From Paludibacterium purpuratum (lineage in GTDB: Bacteria > Pseudomonadota > Gammaproteobacteria > Burkholderiales > Chromobacteriaceae): a stretch of 64,000 bases of DNA. A program made the position numbers and the translations under genes. The notes beneath the pieces are model-generated. The model had not been told where the DNA came from, made no database searches, and was given only the letters and a program-made list of their open reading frames with translations. This document shows positions 1 through 9,877 of this stretch, piece after piece. The stretch lies in contig NZ_SNZP01000002.1 in NCBI RefSeq assembly GCF_004363805.1, positions 124,001-188,000 on the forward strand, in the 5' to 3' direction. Position 1 is the first letter of the stretch, and each line of letters opens with the position of its first letter.

Positions 1-341
1 CGGGTCAGCTCCCAGGCGCCGAACAGATTGGTCTCGAACTGCGCGCGCAACGCATCGCGGTCGATGTCCTCGGCGGCTCCGGGTTGGCCGTATCCAGCGT
101 TGTTGAATAGCGCATCGAGCCGGCCGCCGGCCTCGGCCAGGGCGGCTTCTACGCCCAGCCGCACCGACTCGGCATCGGCGACGTCGATCTGCAGGCAGGT
201 CAAGCCTTCCGCCCGTAAGCGCATGACGTCCTCCTCGCGCCGACAGCTGGCCAACACATGCCAGCCGCGGGCCTGCAACGTCTTGGCGCAGTGATAACCT
301 ATGCCACTGGAACAACCGGTAATCAGAATGGTTTTTTTCAT
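1..341 (-). CDS. Short-chain dehydrogenase/reductase, 3' part cut by window edge
   Basis: The minus-strand frame starting at the ATG complementary to 339-341 gives an SDR N-terminus. It opens with a Rossmann strand and the nucleotide-binding motif TGCSSGIG near residue 9, then shows the NNAG structural motif near residue 80. About 113 residues are present and the catalytic Ser/Tyr/Lys region lies outside the window. SDRs of this type are NAD(P)H-dependent oxidoreductases of about 250-280 residues; the substrate cannot be inferred. The gene diverges from the transporter at 524, so both promoters lie in the 182-base gap. Confidence 0.85.
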   Translation of the reverse strand, partial: MKKTILITGCSSGIGYHCAKTLQARGWHVLASCRREEDVMRLRAEGLTCLQIDVADAESVRLGVEAALAEAGGRLDALFNNAGYGQPGAAEDIDRDALRAQFETNLFGAWELT

Positions 342-465
342 GGGGAGCGTAGATTTTCGTCAACAAGAGCGCCGACGAGCGGTCGGCGATTTTTGACCGA
401 TTATGAGCGTAGAGGCATCATCCTGGCCAGCCCGCCCCTGCGGCCACCGCAAGAGCAGGCGGATT

Positions 466-494
466 TTGACAAGAAATAATACCGATATCATATT
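466..494 (+). promoter_or_regulatory. Probable sigma-70 promoter of the BASS transporter gene
   Basis: A consensus -35 TTGACA at 466-471 is followed after 17 bases by CATATT at 489-494. Transcription would start near 501 and leave a short leader before the ATG at 524. This rests on sequence match only. Confidence 0.55.
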
Positions 495-523
495 AGACTT
501 CAGTTCATTCGCGAGGATGCCAC

Positions 524-1450
524 ATGATCCGACTGTTCCCGTTATGGGCCATTTTGCTGTCGACCGTGGCCTATTTCTTTCCGGCGCACTTCACGCCGAT
601 CCTGCCGCATACCGGCCTGATGCTCGGCATCATCATGTTTGGCATGGGCCTGACGCTGACCGCCGCGGACTTCCGCCGCGTATTGCAACGCCCCGCGCCG
701 GTCTTGGCTGGCCTCGGCCTCCATTACCTGGTGATGCCGCTGGCCGCCTGGGCGTTGGCGCGCGGCTTCCAGCTGCCCCCGCAATTGACTGCCGGCATGG
801 TGCTGGTCGGTAGCGTGGCCAGCGGCACCGCCTCCAACGTCATCATTTACTTGGCCGGCGGCGACGTGGCGCTGTCGGTCACGATTTCGGCGCTATCGAC
901 ACTGGCAGGGGTGTTCGCCACCCCGCTGCTGACCCGGCTCTATATCGACGCCTCGATCAAGGTGGACGAAATCGGCATGTTCGTCGGCATCCTGCAGGTG
1001 GTGATCCTGCCGATCGCGCTCGGCGTACTGGCGCACCGTTTCGCAGCGCCGTTGGTGCGCCGCGTCGAAGGCGCGCTACCGCTCTTGTCGATGACCGCCA
1101 TCGTGCTACTGATCGCCGCCATCGTCGCCGGCAGTCAACGACATATCGCCACCGTCGGCCCGTTGATCATGTTGGCCGTCATACTGCACAACGCCATCGG
1201 CCTCATCTGCGGCTATTGGGGCGCGCGGCTATTGGGCTTCGACGAGTCGGTATGCCGCACGCTGGCCATCGAGGTCGGCATGCAAAACTCGGGGCTGGCG
1301 GCACAACTGGGCAAGACCTATTTCTCGGTATTGGCCGCCCTTCCTGGCGCCTTGTTCTCGGTCTGGCACAACCTGTCCGGCTCGCTTCTGGCGGGCTACT
1401 GGCGCACCCGGCCGGCGCGCCCGGCCATGGTCGCCGATACCAGAGGATAA
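524..1450 (+). CDS. Bile acid:sodium symporter (BASS) family transporter
   Basis: A 308-residue, very hydrophobic protein with about nine to ten predicted membrane segments, the usual size and layout of the BASS/SBF superfamily (about 300-320 residues). The stretch [19 protein letters not shown] (about residues 103-121) fits the conserved Na+-site region of bacterial BASS proteins. Members import organic anions with sodium; bacterial PanS-type members move pantothenate precursors and others move pyruvate or keto acids, so the substrate here is open. It is a single gene with its own candidate promoter, and xseB follows after 111 bases. The ATG at 524 is preceded by GAGGA at suitable spacing. 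Confidence 0.85.
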   Translation: MIRLFPLWAILLSTVAYFFPAHFTPILPHTGLMLGIIMFGMGLTLTAADFRRVLQRPAPVLAGLGLHYLVMPLAAWALARGFQLPPQLTAGMVLVGSVASGTASNVIIYLAGGDVALSVTISALSTLAGVFATPLLTRLYIDASIKVDEIGMFVGILQVVILPIALGVLAHRFAAPLVRRVEGALPLLSMTAIVLLIAAIVAGSQRHIATVGPLIMLAVILHNAIGLICGYWGARLLGFDESVCRTLAIEVGMQNSGLAAQLGKTYFSVLAALPGALFSVWHNLSGSLLAGYWRTRPARPAMVADTRG

Positions 1451-1561
1451 AAGTCATCGTTGTTATCTGGCACTGCTCAGTGGATGAGCATAAAATATGC
1501 CGTTTCCCATCCGTGCCTGGCACCGATGGGACCTACACATTCGCGCACAAGGGATCCCCGC

Positions 1562-1795
1562 ATGGCCAAATCCGCCAAGACGCCGGAGAGCTTCGAATCG
1601 GCCTTGGCCGAACTGGAAAGCATCATTCAGGCGATGGAGGGCGGCGAAATGCCGCTCGATGGCGCACTGACCGCCTACAAAGACGGTATCGAGCTGCTCA
1701 AGTTCTGCCAGGGTAAACTGTCGGACGCCGAGAATCAGCTCAAGGTGCTGGAAGAAGGCCAACTCAAGCCGCTGGAGCTAAAAAATGGCGGCTGA
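1562..1795 (+). CDS. xseB: Exodeoxyribonuclease VII small subunit
   Basis: A 77-residue acidic helical protein beginning MAKSAKTPESFESALAELE, the expected size for XseB. The family signature of LE.I...ME.GE.PL followed by a YK.G..L...C...L..AE..V helix is present. XseB binds the large subunit XseA to form exonuclease VII, which degrades single-stranded DNA to oligonucleotides; xseA is not in this window. An upstream in-frame start exists, but the family length supports the ATG at 1562. The 3' end overlaps ispA by 11 bases, the common xseB-ispA-dxs order, which implies translational coupling. Confidence 0.95.
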   Translation: MAKSAKTPESFESALAELESIIQAMEGGEMPLDGALTAYKDGIELLKFCQGKLSDAENQLKVLEEGQLKPLELKNGG

Positions 1796-2681
1796 TCCGT
1801 TCCTCGGCTGGATGACCGACATCCAGCAGCAGATCGAGCGCACGCTGGAGACGCTTCTGCCGCAAACCGCCAGCGCGCCTTGCGACCTGCACCAGGCCAT
1901 GCGCTACGCCACGCTGGAAGGCGGCAAGCGCGTCCGGCCGCTACTGGTTTGCGCCGCGGGCGAGCTCACCGGTGCGCGTCAGGACAACCTGCTACGCATC
2001 GGTTCGGCAGTGGAAATGATCCATGCCTATTCGTTGGTGCACGACGATATGCCGTGCATGGACAACGATGTCCTACGTCGCGGCAAGCCCACCTGCCATA
2101 TCGCTTTCGGCGAAGCCAACGCGCTCTTGGTCGGCGATGCCCTGCAGGCGCGGGCCTTCGAACTGCTGGCCACACCGCTGGAGGGGGTGGAAGCCACGGC
2201 GCAGTTGGCCATGCTCGCCACCCTGGGGCACGCCTCGGGTCATGCCGGCATGGTCGGCGGCCAGGCGATCGACCTGGATAGCGTGGGTCGACAGTTGACA
2301 TTGCCGGAACTGGAATACATGCACATGCTGAAAACCGGCGCACTGATTCGCGCGTCGGTACTGCTCGGCGCCCGCGCGGGCCGTGTACTGGATGCCGACC
2401 GGCAAGCACGCCTCGACCACTTCGCCAAGTGCATCGGCCTAGCCTTCCAGGTCGTCGACGACGTGCTCGACTGCGAAGCCGACACCAACACGCTAGGCAA
2501 GACCGCCGGCAAAGACGCCGCCAACGACAAGCCGACCTATGTCAGCTTGATGGGCTTCTCAGAAGCCAAGCGCTTTGCGTGCGAACTGCGCGACGACGCC
2601 TTCGCCGCACTCGAAGACTTCGGCCCGGACGCGCAACGCCTCAGGGCGCTGGCCGACTACGTCGTCGCCCGCTCGTTCTAA
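1785..2681 (+). CDS. ispA: (2E,6E)-farnesyl diphosphate synthase
   Basis: A 298-residue short-chain polyprenyl synthase that condenses dimethylallyl and isopentenyl diphosphates to farnesyl diphosphate in the cytoplasm. The first aspartate-rich motif DDMPCMDND (about residues 86-94) and the second DDVLD (about 225-229) bind the Mg2+-diphosphate. The GGKRVRP substrate motif is near residue 46. The residues just before the first Asp motif and the six-residue spacing are typical of bacterial FPP synthases. It lies between xseB and dxs in one transcription unit, so precursor supply and chain elongation are co-expressed. Confidence 0.96.
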   Translation: MAADPFLGWMTDIQQQIERTLETLLPQTASAPCDLHQAMRYATLEGGKRVRPLLVCAAGELTGARQDNLLRIGSAVEMIHAYSLVHDDMPCMDNDVLRRGKPTCHIAFGEANALLVGDALQARAFELLATPLEGVEATAQLAMLATLGHASGHAGMVGGQAIDLDSVGRQLTLPELEYMHMLKTGALIRASVLLGARAGRVLDADRQARLDHFAKCIGLAFQVVDDVLDCEADTNTLGKTAGKDAANDKPTYVSLMGFSEAKRFACELRDDAFAALEDFGPDAQRLRALADYVVARSF

Positions 2682-2701
2682 CGCATTCGGATTGATCGAA
2701 C

Positions 2702-4555
2702 ATGTACCCGTTGCTTGACACCATCGATACCCCTGCCGACCTTAAGAAGCTGTCGCGCCAGCAACTGCCGCAGTTAGCCAGCGAACTGCGCGCCTTCTTA
2801 TTGGAATCGGTCAGCAAGACCGGCGGCCACCTGGCCTCCAACCTTGGCAGCATCGAGCTGACCATCGCGCTGCATTATGTGTTCGACACGCCCAACGACC
2901 GGCTGGTCTGGGATGTCGGCCATCAGACCTACCCGCACAAGATCCTGACCGACCGCAAGGCCCGCATGCATACCATGCGTCAGCAAGGCGGACTGGCCGG
3001 GTTCCCCAAACGCGAAGAGTCCGAATACGACACTTTCGGCGTCGGCCACTCGTCGACCTCGATCGGCGCGGCGCTCGGCATGGCGGTCGCCGCCAAGCAG
3101 CAAGGCATCGATCGCAAGAGCATCGCTGTTATTGGCGACGGCGCGATGACCGCCGGCATGGCTTTCGAAGCACTCAACAACGCCGGCGACATGGATGTCG
3201 ATCTGCTGGTGGTGCTCAACGACAACGATATGTCGATCTCGCCCAACGTCGGCGCGCTCAATCACTACTTCTCCAAGCTGCTGTCCGGCCGCTTCTACTC
3301 CGCGATGCGCAGCGGGTCGAGCAAGGTGCTCGGCATGGTACCGCCGATGAAGGAAATCGCCAGCAAGGTGGAAGAACACGTCAAGGGCATGTTCACGCCG
3401 GGCACGCTGTTCGAGGAGTTCGGCTTCAACTATCTCGGTCCGATCGACGGTCACGACCTCTCCGCACTGGTCGATATGCTCGGCAACATCAAGAATTTGC
3501 ATGGTCCGCAGTTCCTGCACATCGTCACCAAGAAGGGACAGGGCTACAAACTGGCGGAGAACGACCCGGTCGCCTATCACGGCGTGACCCGGTTCGATCC
3601 GGCCAACGGCCTGGCCGGCGGCAAGAAGGATGGCAAACCGGCCTACACCCAGATCTTCGGCGACTGGCTGTGCGATATGGCGGCGCTCGATAAGCGGCTG
3701 GTCGGCATTACGCCTGCCATGCGCGAGGGTTCCGGCCTGGTGCGTTTCGCCAAGGAATACCCCGAGCGCTACTTCGACGTGGGCATCGCCGAACAGCATG
3801 CGGTCACCTTTGCCGCCGGCTTGGCTTGCGACGGCATCAAGCCTGTGGTGGCCATTTACTCGACCTTCCTGCAGCGCGCCTACGATCAACTGATCCACGA
3901 CGTGGCGCTACAAAACCTGCCGGTGGTGTTCGCCATCGACCGCGCCGGTCTGGTCGGTGCCGACGGCCCGACACATGCCGGCGCATTCGACATCTCCTAC
4001 CTGCGCTGCATCCCCAACATCACGGTGATGACGCCATCGGACGAGAACGAGTGCCGCCAACTGCTCTACACCGCCTACAGCCTGGACACGCCAAGTGCCG
4101 TGCGCTACCCGCGCGGCACTGGCCCAGGCACGCCCATCGACAGCGTGATGCGCGCCCTCCCCATCGGCCGCGGCGTTTTGCGGCGCGAAGGCCTGGGGCG
4201 CGTGGCCATTCTGGCGTTCGGTAGCATGGTCGCCCCGGCGCTGGCCGCGGCAGAGGGCATGGACGCCAGCGTCGCCGACATGCGCTTCGTCAAGCCGCTG
4301 GATCGCGCGTTGATCGCGCAACTGGCAGCGCGCCACGACCTGGTGGTCACCGTGGAGGAGAACGCTATCATGGGCGGCGCCGGCTCGGCCTGCGCCGAAG
4401 CCATGGCGGAACTGGGGCTGAATAAACCGGTACTGCAACTCGGGCTGCCAGATTGCTATATTGAACATGGCGACCCGGCCGTTCTGCTCGCCGGTTGCGG
4501 CCTCGACGCCAACGGCATCGCCACCGCCATCCAGAAGCGGCTCGAGACACTCTAA
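2702..4555 (+). CDS. dxs: 1-deoxy-D-xylulose-5-phosphate synthase
   Basis: A 617-residue thiamine-diphosphate enzyme, full length for DXS (about 620). It joins pyruvate and glyceraldehyde 3-phosphate in the first step of the MEP isoprenoid pathway. The ThDP-binding signature runs from GDGAM to NDNDM (about residues 147-178). [15 protein letters not shown] (about 416-430) is the conserved transketolase-like pyrimidine domain, and a transketolase C-terminal domain closes the protein. It starts 20 bases after ispA, consistent with one xseB-ispA-dxs operon. Confidence 0.97.
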   Translation: MYPLLDTIDTPADLKKLSRQQLPQLASELRAFLLESVSKTGGHLASNLGSIELTIALHYVFDTPNDRLVWDVGHQTYPHKILTDRKARMHTMRQQGGLAGFPKREESEYDTFGVGHSSTSIGAALGMAVAAKQQGIDRKSIAVIGDGAMTAGMAFEALNNAGDMDVDLLVVLNDNDMSISPNVGALNHYFSKLLSGRFYSAMRSGSSKVLGMVPPMKEIASKVEEHVKGMFTPGTLFEEFGFNYLGPIDGHDLSALVDMLGNIKNLHGPQFLHIVTKKGQGYKLAENDPVAYHGVTRFDPANGLAGGKKDGKPAYTQIFGDWLCDMAALDKRLVGITPAMREGSGLVRFAKEYPERYFDVGIAEQHAVTFAAGLACDGIKPVVAIYSTFLQRAYDQLIHDVALQNLPVVFAIDRAGLVGADGPTHAGAFDISYLRCIPNITVMTPSDENECRQLLYTAYSLDTPSAVRYPRGTGPGTPIDSVMRALPIGRGVLRREGLGRVAILAFGSMVAPALAAAEGMDASVADMRFVKPLDRALIAQLAARHDLVVTVEENAIMGGAGSACAEAMAELGLNKPVLQLGLPDCYIEHGDPAVLLAGCGLDANGIATAIQKRLETL

Positions 4556-4614
4556 AAAAATCAACCATGCTGACCGCCGGCACCGACCGGCGGCGCATCG
4601 CGGGGGAGAAGGCA

Positions 4615-5913
4615 ATGGGCGGTTTCGACCTGTCGGGCTGGTTCAACCTCAAGGGCACGAGCTTCGAGTCGCTCCCCATCATCCTGATCAGCCTGGGTAT
4701 CGGCCTACTGGTCGGCATCGAACGCGAGCGAAAACGGCATGTGATGGCCGGCATCCGCACCTTTCCGCTCGGCGCGCTGCTCGGCACCCTGTGCGCGCTG
4801 ATCGGCCAACATCTGAACGCGCCGGCCTTTCCGATCGCCGGCTTGCTGGTTCTGGCCTCCTTCGGATTCCTGCCCGGCGTGCACAGCGTCGACGACAGCA
4901 GCGACCCGCACACCACGACCATCGCCGCCTTCCTAGTCACATACTGCCTGGGCGTCATGGTCGCCTATGGCTACGCGCCACTGGCGGTCGCCAGCGCAAT
5001 TCTGGTCACCGGCCTGTTGTACCTGAAGCCGGAGCTGACCGGCATCATGCAAAAACTGGAGCGGCGCGATCTGTACTCGCTGCTGCAGTTCGGCGCGTTG
5101 AGCTTCATTATCCTGCCGCTTCTACCCAATCGCGCCATTGGCCCTTACGCCGCACTCAACCCGCATAACGTCTGGTTGATGGTGGTCATGATCGTTGGTC
5201 TGGGCCAAGTCGGTTACTTATCGGTTCGGCTGTTCGGCGATCGGGTCGGCGCCCCGCTCTTGGGTGTACTGGGCGGCCTGGTTTCATCCACCGTCACCAG
5301 TCTGATCTACTCTCGCCAGGTACGCGCCGACCCCGGCGCCGAGCAGCGCGCCAGTACCGTCATCCAGTTGGCCAATTTGGTGCTGAATCTGCGCATGATG
5401 TTGTTCACCGCCGCGTTGGCACCGGCGGCGCTGCCCGCTGTCGGACTGGTCATGGCACCCGGGCTGTTACTCGGATTGGCGCTCACCTTGGCGCGTCACC
5501 ATCGAGGGAAAGGCCAGGAAGGCCAGCAGAAGATCGCCCTAACCAACCCGGCCGACCTCAAACTGGCATTGAGTTTCGCCGCCGCCTTCGCCGTGATTCT
5601 GGTCTGCTCCGCCTGGCTGAACGCCGAGTTCGGCCGCTCAGGCGTCTATACCGTGGCGGTGATCTCCGGCGCCAACGAGGTCGACGCCATCGTGCTGACC
5701 GTGCTCAACCTGTTCGCTCAGCAGCGTTTCGAGGCCGTACCGTGCGCGACTGCCATTGCGCTGGCGGTCGGTGCCAATGCGCTATTCAAGATCGGCTTGA
5801 TTTTTTCGCTGGGCGGCAAGCCGCTGGCGTTGCGCTGCTTGCCCACCTTCGTCTCGATCTTCGCCGGACTGACGCTGGGCACTCTGGCGCTGCACATGGG
5901 ATGGCTCTCGTAG
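4615..5913 (+). CDS. MgtC/SapB family membrane protein with DUF4010 domain
   Basis: About 432 residues. The N-terminal part carries the MgtC-type segment GIGLLVGIERERKRH followed by GIRTFPLGALLGTL, then several membrane helices. The C-terminal half, with further helices and ISGANEVDAIVLTVLNLF, matches the DUF4010 module found in this two-domain family. MgtC proteins affect Mg2+/phosphate homeostasis or ATP synthase in pathogens, but two-domain members have no established role. The start at 4615 is chosen because GGGGGAGAAGG precedes it; an in-frame start 120 bases upstream would overlap dxs. The stop codon TAG is the first three bases of an extragenic palindrome. Confidence 0.8.
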   Translation: MGGFDLSGWFNLKGTSFESLPIILISLGIGLLVGIERERKRHVMAGIRTFPLGALLGTLCALIGQHLNAPAFPIAGLLVLASFGFLPGVHSVDDSSDPHTTTIAAFLVTYCLGVMVAYGYAPLAVASAILVTGLLYLKPELTGIMQKLERRDLYSLLQFGALSFIILPLLPNRAIGPYAALNPHNVWLMVVMIVGLGQVGYLSVRLFGDRVGAPLLGVLGGLVSSTVTSLIYSRQVRADPGAEQRASTVIQLANLVLNLRMMLFTAALAPAALPAVGLVMAPGLLLGLALTLARHHRGKGQEGQQKIALTNPADLKLALSFAAAFAVILVCSAWLNAEFGRSGVYTVAVISGANEVDAIVLTVLNLFAQQRFEAVPCATAIALAVGANALFKIGLIFSLGGKPLALRCLPTFVSIFAGLTLGTLALHMGWLS

Positions 5914-5938
5914 GGCGCGTTGGCGAAGCAACGCGCCA
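5911..5938. repeat. Extragenic palindrome (REP-like), copy 1
   Basis: TAGGGCGCGTT, loop GGCGAAGC, AACGCGCCA. The arms GGCGCGTT (5914-5921) and AACGCGCC (5930-5937) pair perfectly. It lies between the convergent mgtC-like and AI-2E genes. Copies 2 and 3 at 11236 and 18417 share the core. Confidence 0.7.
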
Positions 5939-5950
5939 TTCCGACACCAG

Positions 5951-7024
5951 TCAGACCCCCGGCGGCAGGGTTTCGTCGCCGCGCAGCCAGTAGACGAACA
6001 GGGTATAACCGACCGCGAGCAATGTCGGGCCGATGAACAGGCCGATCATGCCCCAAGCCAGCAGGCCGCCGATGACGCCGATGAAGATCAGCGACAACGG
6101 GAGCTTGGCGCCTTGGCTAATCACCATCGGCTTGATGAAATTGTCGATGGTATTGACCAGCAGGAAACCCCACAGCGCCAGAAACAGCGCCAGGCCGTTG
6201 TGCCCGGTATAGAAGACCCATGCCGCGGCCGGCAGCCATACCAGCAGCGTCGGCAATTGCGCCACCGCCAGCATGAAGCACAGAAAGCCCAATACCACCG
6301 GTGCCGGTACGCCGGCGATCACCAGACCGATCACGCACAGCAGCGTCTGAACCAGCGCGGTACCGATGACGCCGGTGGTCACGCCGCGGATGGTGCGCGA
6401 TACCACTTCCGGCAGTTCGGTCGCCGGCGCGCCCCCCAGCTTCACGATGGTATTCTCGGCCACGCGCCAGGCGTGCTCGCCATTGATCAGCAGCAGTCCG
6501 GCCACGACCAGCGCCAGAACGATCTCCAATAGGCTCAGCGCCAGTTGCGCGCCATAGGACAGCGACCATAGCGCGCCGCGGTTGATGGCCGGCATCAACT
6601 TGCCGAGCATTGCCGGCAGGTCGCTTTGCGCCCCGCGCCAGATCTGGCCCAGCGGTTCGCCAATGGCCGGTAGCGATAGCAGCCAGGCAGGCGGATCGGG
6701 CAGATGATAGCCGGTCAGCCCGCGCGCCACCTGGCTGAGAAACGGCCACAGATCGCTCAGCGACAGGATCATCAGCGCGATCGGTGCCGCGATGGCCAGT
6801 GCGATGGCGCCGATCATCACCAGCGCCGCCAGCTGCCTGCGATTGCCTAGCTTCAACACCAGCCAGTTGTAGCCCGGCCAGACCGAAACGGCGATGATCA
6901 CCGCCCAGATCAAGGCACCGAGAAACGGCTGGATGATGCGATAGCAGGCAAACACCAGCAACAACACCACTGCCACGCGCATCACGCCCATGACACTCAC
7001 ATTCGACAAACCCTTGGCAAGCAT
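5951..7024 (-). CDS. AI-2E family transporter (UPF0118 permease)
   Basis: A 357-residue inner-membrane protein with about eight predicted helices, in the 340-380 residue range of the AI-2E/UPF0118 family. The C-terminal segment with DNFIKPMVISQGAKLPLS, followed by IFIGVIGGLLAWGMIGLFIGP, is the most conserved part of this family and fits closely. Some members export autoinducer-2 and others act as Na+(Li+)/H+ antiporters, so the substrate is not settled. It starts 40 bases after the dsbD stop on the same strand and may be co-transcribed with it. Confidence 0.9.
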   Translation of the reverse strand: MLAKGLSNVSVMGVMRVAVVLLLVFACYRIIQPFLGALIWAVIIAVSVWPGYNWLVLKLGNRRQLAALVMIGAIALAIAAPIALMILSLSDLWPFLSQVARGLTGYHLPDPPAWLLSLPAIGEPLGQIWRGAQSDLPAMLGKLMPAINRGALWSLSYGAQLALSLLEIVLALVVAGLLLINGEHAWRVAENTIVKLGGAPATELPEVVSRTIRGVTTGVIGTALVQTLLCVIGLVIAGVPAPVVLGFLCFMLAVAQLPTLLVWLPAAAWVFYTGHNGLALFLALWGFLLVNTIDNFIKPMVISQGAKLPLSLIFIGVIGGLLAWGMIGLFIGPTLLAVGYTLFVYWLRGDETLPPGV

Positions 7025-7064
7025 CGATTCTCCTCGGGGGATTCCATGATCGTTGACGCCGGCG

Positions 7065-8822
7065 TCAGCCGGCCGATTGCACCACCGCCAACCGGCGCTT
7101 CAGTGCCGCGGCATCGATATAACCGATAATCCGGTCGCGCTCGTGCCCACTGGCATCGAACAGGATGATACCCGGTGGGCCGTACAGGCCGAAGCGGCTT
7201 AGCAGGCCGGCATGCGCGGCACTGTTTTGCGTGACATCGGCGCGCAGCAGGGTGAAACCGGTTAGTTGGGCGCGCAAGCCGGCATCGCGCCAAGTAGTGT
7301 CATCCATTTCCTTGCAACTGACACACCAGTCGGCATAGAAATCGAGAATCGCCGGCCGTCCCGACTGCGCACCAAGTTGCCGATCCAGCGCCTGCACATC
7401 GCCGACCGGTACGAACGGCGGCAGTTCGGCCGCGGCTTCGGCCGGCCGCCCCATCAACCAGGACAGCGGATAACGCGGATCCTTCTCGCCGGCCAAGGCG
7501 CCGAACAACTCGGCCGCGCCGACCAGGAAAAGCACCAACCCCAACGCCTTGCCCAGGCGCGCCAGGCCATGCGCGTTGGGCGACAGCCCGTCGAAAGCCC
7601 GCAGGAACACCGCCGAGCCGACGAGCAGCATGCCCCACAACGCCAACACCGCCCCGCCAGGCAGGAACGGCGCAGCCATCGAGATCGCCGCAGCCAGCAT
7701 GACCACGCCGAACACCGATTTGACCGCATTCATCCAGCGGCCGGCGCGCGGCAGCACATGACCGCCGAAGGTGCCGATCAACAGCAGCGGCAATCCAAGT
7801 CCGAGAGCCATCAGGTACAACGCCAATCCGCCGAGCCAGGCATCGCCCGTGCTGCCAATATAGCCGAGCGCCAGCGCCAACGGCGGCGCCACGCACGGGC
7901 CGATGATCAGCGCAGACACCGCCCCCATCAGTGCAACCGACAGCAGCCGCCCACCCGGCAGGCGGTTGGCCGATGCCGCCAGGCGCGACTGCAGCGCCGA
8001 GGGCAGTTGAATGGAGAACAGGCCAAACATCGACAGCGCCAACAGCACCATCAGCGCACTGGCCGTCAGCACCACCTCCGGCCGCTGCAGCCAGACGGTC
8101 AAGAGCGCCCCGGTCAACCCGGCGACGACGCCTACGGCAGTATAGGTCAGCGCCAGCCCCTGAACGTAGGCGAAGGCCAGGGAGAAGCCGCGGCGGCGCG
8201 TCAACGTCGCGCCCTGTCCGGCAATCAGCGAAGTCAGGATCGGCAGCAACGGATACATACAGGCGGTGAACGCCATGCCGATGCCGGCGGCAAAAAAAGC
8301 AAGAAGCGTCAGCGGTAAGGTTTGGGCCGGCGCGCCCGCGGGCGTCGGCGCCGCCCCTTGCCAGGCGGTGGTCCAAGCCCCGGCGGCCCCCTCACCCACG
8401 ATCAGCTTACGCGTATAGGGCGGATAGCAGACGCCGACTTTGGCGCACCCCTGCAACCGCACCGATAGGGAAAAACGCTCGGGCGCCCCCGGCTTGAGCG
8501 GAACGACAATACGGTTCTGATGCTCGAAAATCACCTGGGTACCGAAATACGGGTCGTTCTTGACCGTGCCGGCGGGAAAACGCACGGGCTCCAGCAGGCC
8601 GGCCGGGTCGCTGGCGAGCTGCATGCGGTCGCGGTAGACGTAATAACCATCGGCGACATTCAGAGTCAGAATCAGTTGATCGCCCGCACGCTGCACCGAA
8701 GTGGCGAACGCCTTCTCCGGCCGCAACAGATCGTTTGGAGACAATGCCGCCGCCGGGCGGCACACCAGGATCAGCGACAGCAGGATCAGCGGGACGAACC
8801 AGAAAAGATGACGGTATTTCAT
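7065..8822 (-). CDS. dsbD: Thiol:disulfide interchange protein DsbD
   Basis: A 585-residue three-domain electron conduit that carries reducing power from cytoplasmic thioredoxin to periplasmic DsbC/DsbG and cytochrome c maturation. A signal peptide covers about residues 1-27. The periplasmic alpha domain holds Cys126 and Cys132 in GCAKVGVCYPP. The eight-helix beta domain has the Cys in TACMYPLLP and in IIGPCVAPP. The C-terminal thioredoxin-like gamma domain has DWCVSCKEMD with Cys500 and Cys503. All six redox cysteines are present, so it should be functional. The divergent hydrolase gene at 8960 shares the upstream gap. Confidence 0.95.
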   Translation of the reverse strand: MKYRHLFWFVPLILLSLILVCRPAAALSPNDLLRPEKAFATSVQRAGDQLILTLNVADGYYVYRDRMQLASDPAGLLEPVRFPAGTVKNDPYFGTQVIFEHQNRIVVPLKPGAPERFSLSVRLQGCAKVGVCYPPYTRKLIVGEGAAGAWTTAWQGAAPTPAGAPAQTLPLTLLAFFAAGIGMAFTACMYPLLPILTSLIAGQGATLTRRRGFSLAFAYVQGLALTYTAVGVVAGLTGALLTVWLQRPEVVLTASALMVLLALSMFGLFSIQLPSALQSRLAASANRLPGGRLLSVALMGAVSALIIGPCVAPPLALALGYIGSTGDAWLGGLALYLMALGLGLPLLLIGTFGGHVLPRAGRWMNAVKSVFGVVMLAAAISMAAPFLPGGAVLALWGMLLVGSAVFLRAFDGLSPNAHGLARLGKALGLVLFLVGAAELFGALAGEKDPRYPLSWLMGRPAEAAAELPPFVPVGDVQALDRQLGAQSGRPAILDFYADWCVSCKEMDDTTWRDAGLRAQLTGFTLLRADVTQNSAAHAGLLSRFGLYGPPGIILFDASGHERDRIIGYIDAAALKRRLAVVQSAG

Positions 8823-8930
8823 GCAGGGCCTTTTATCGAAGAGCGGCCGGAATGGACTGATTCTGCACCGAGCGGTTCCCTGACAACCATTTCCGATGCT
8901 TTCATGACAATGACAAATTCCGTTACTATG

Positions 8931-8942
8931 TCAAACGTTTGA
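8931..8942. promoter_or_regulatory. Perfect palindrome upstream of hydrolase gene, possible operator
   Basis: TCAAACGTTTGA is a perfect 12-base palindrome 17 bases before the hydrolase ATG, flanked by TATG and TACATA. CAAAC/GTTTG half-sites resemble those of some TetR-type fatty-acid regulators, though their usual spacer is missing here. The regulator is not identified. Confidence 0.35.
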
Positions 8943-8959
8943 TACATACACTGTAGACT

Positions 8960-9787
8960 ATGACAGACCACCTCTATTTTGCCCATGCAAACAGCTTCCC
9001 CGCCAGTGTTTATCACAAAATGCTGGGTGCGCTGTCAGAGCACTACACCGTCAGCTACACCGATTGCATCGGCCACGACCCTGCGTACCCGATCACCGAC
9101 TGCTGGCCACGCCTGGTGGATCAAACCATCGCCTCCGTCGAACGACTAGGGGTGGGGCCGGTCTGGGCGGTGGGGCATTCGCTGGGCGGCATTCTGGTGC
9201 TATACGCCGCCGTGCGCCGACCCGATCTATTCAAGGGCCTCGCGATCTTGGATTCGCCGCTGTTTTCCCGCTGGCGCGCCCTGACTATCTGGTTCGCCAA
9301 GCGCGCCGGCTTCATCGACCGAATCACCCCCGGTGGCAATACACTCAAACGCCGCAACTGCTGGGCCTCGACCGAGATGGTGCACGAATACTTCGGCCGC
9401 AAACCGATGTTCGCCCGCTTCGATCCCGATTGCCTGTGGGACTACGCGCGCCACGGTACCGTGGACGATGGCCAGGGCGGACGGCAACTGAAATTTCACC
9501 CGACGATCGAGCACCGCATCTACGTCACCCTGCCGCACGACATCGCCCATTGCGCAGACAACAACCGCGTGCCGGGCATTTATCTCGCCGCCGGCGAGCA
9601 CCCGGTGCTCACCGCCCGCGATCAGCACTATGTGCGCGATCGGCTCGGCCTGACTGTCGGTAGCCATCCCGGCAGTCACCTGTTTCCTCTAGAACAACCG
9701 CTGAGCACGGCCGAACGAATTCGCCTCGCCTTCACTGCCATAGAGACGGGGGCAGGCGTCGACACTAGCACAGACCGCCCGAAATAG
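8960..9787 (+). CDS. Alpha/beta hydrolase
   Basis: A 275-residue alpha/beta-hydrolase fold protein. The nucleophile elbow is GHSLGG with Ser74. A likely catalytic His240 lies in GSHLFPLE, with an acidic residue (for example Asp98 in ILDSPLF, or Asp221) completing the triad. HANSFPASVY near residue 9 is the oxyanion-hole strand. There is no signal peptide, so it is probably cytosolic. The lid region (about 101-180) is rich in Arg and aromatic residues. The substrate is unknown; the length fits esterases and acyl hydrolases. It is followed after 90 bases by a YbhB gene and is probably transcribed alone. Confidence 0.85.
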   Translation: MTDHLYFAHANSFPASVYHKMLGALSEHYTVSYTDCIGHDPAYPITDCWPRLVDQTIASVERLGVGPVWAVGHSLGGILVLYAAVRRPDLFKGLAILDSPLFSRWRALTIWFAKRAGFIDRITPGGNTLKRRNCWASTEMVHEYFGRKPMFARFDPDCLWDYARHGTVDDGQGGRQLKFHPTIEHRIYVTLPHDIAHCADNNRVPGIYLAAGEHPVLTARDQHYVRDRLGLTVGSHPGSHLFPLEQPLSTAERIRLAFTAIETGAGVDTSTDRPK

Positions 9788-9877
9788 AGCAAGCCAGGAC
9801 AAAAATCGAGCGCTTTGGCACAATAATACATTCTGGCACGGCATAGACTGGCTGTACGACCTCAACCGGAGACCAAA

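Noticed and set aside
1468-1483. TGGCAC upstream of xseB as a sigma-54 -24 element
   Set aside because: The matching -12 TTGC at the required spacing is missing.
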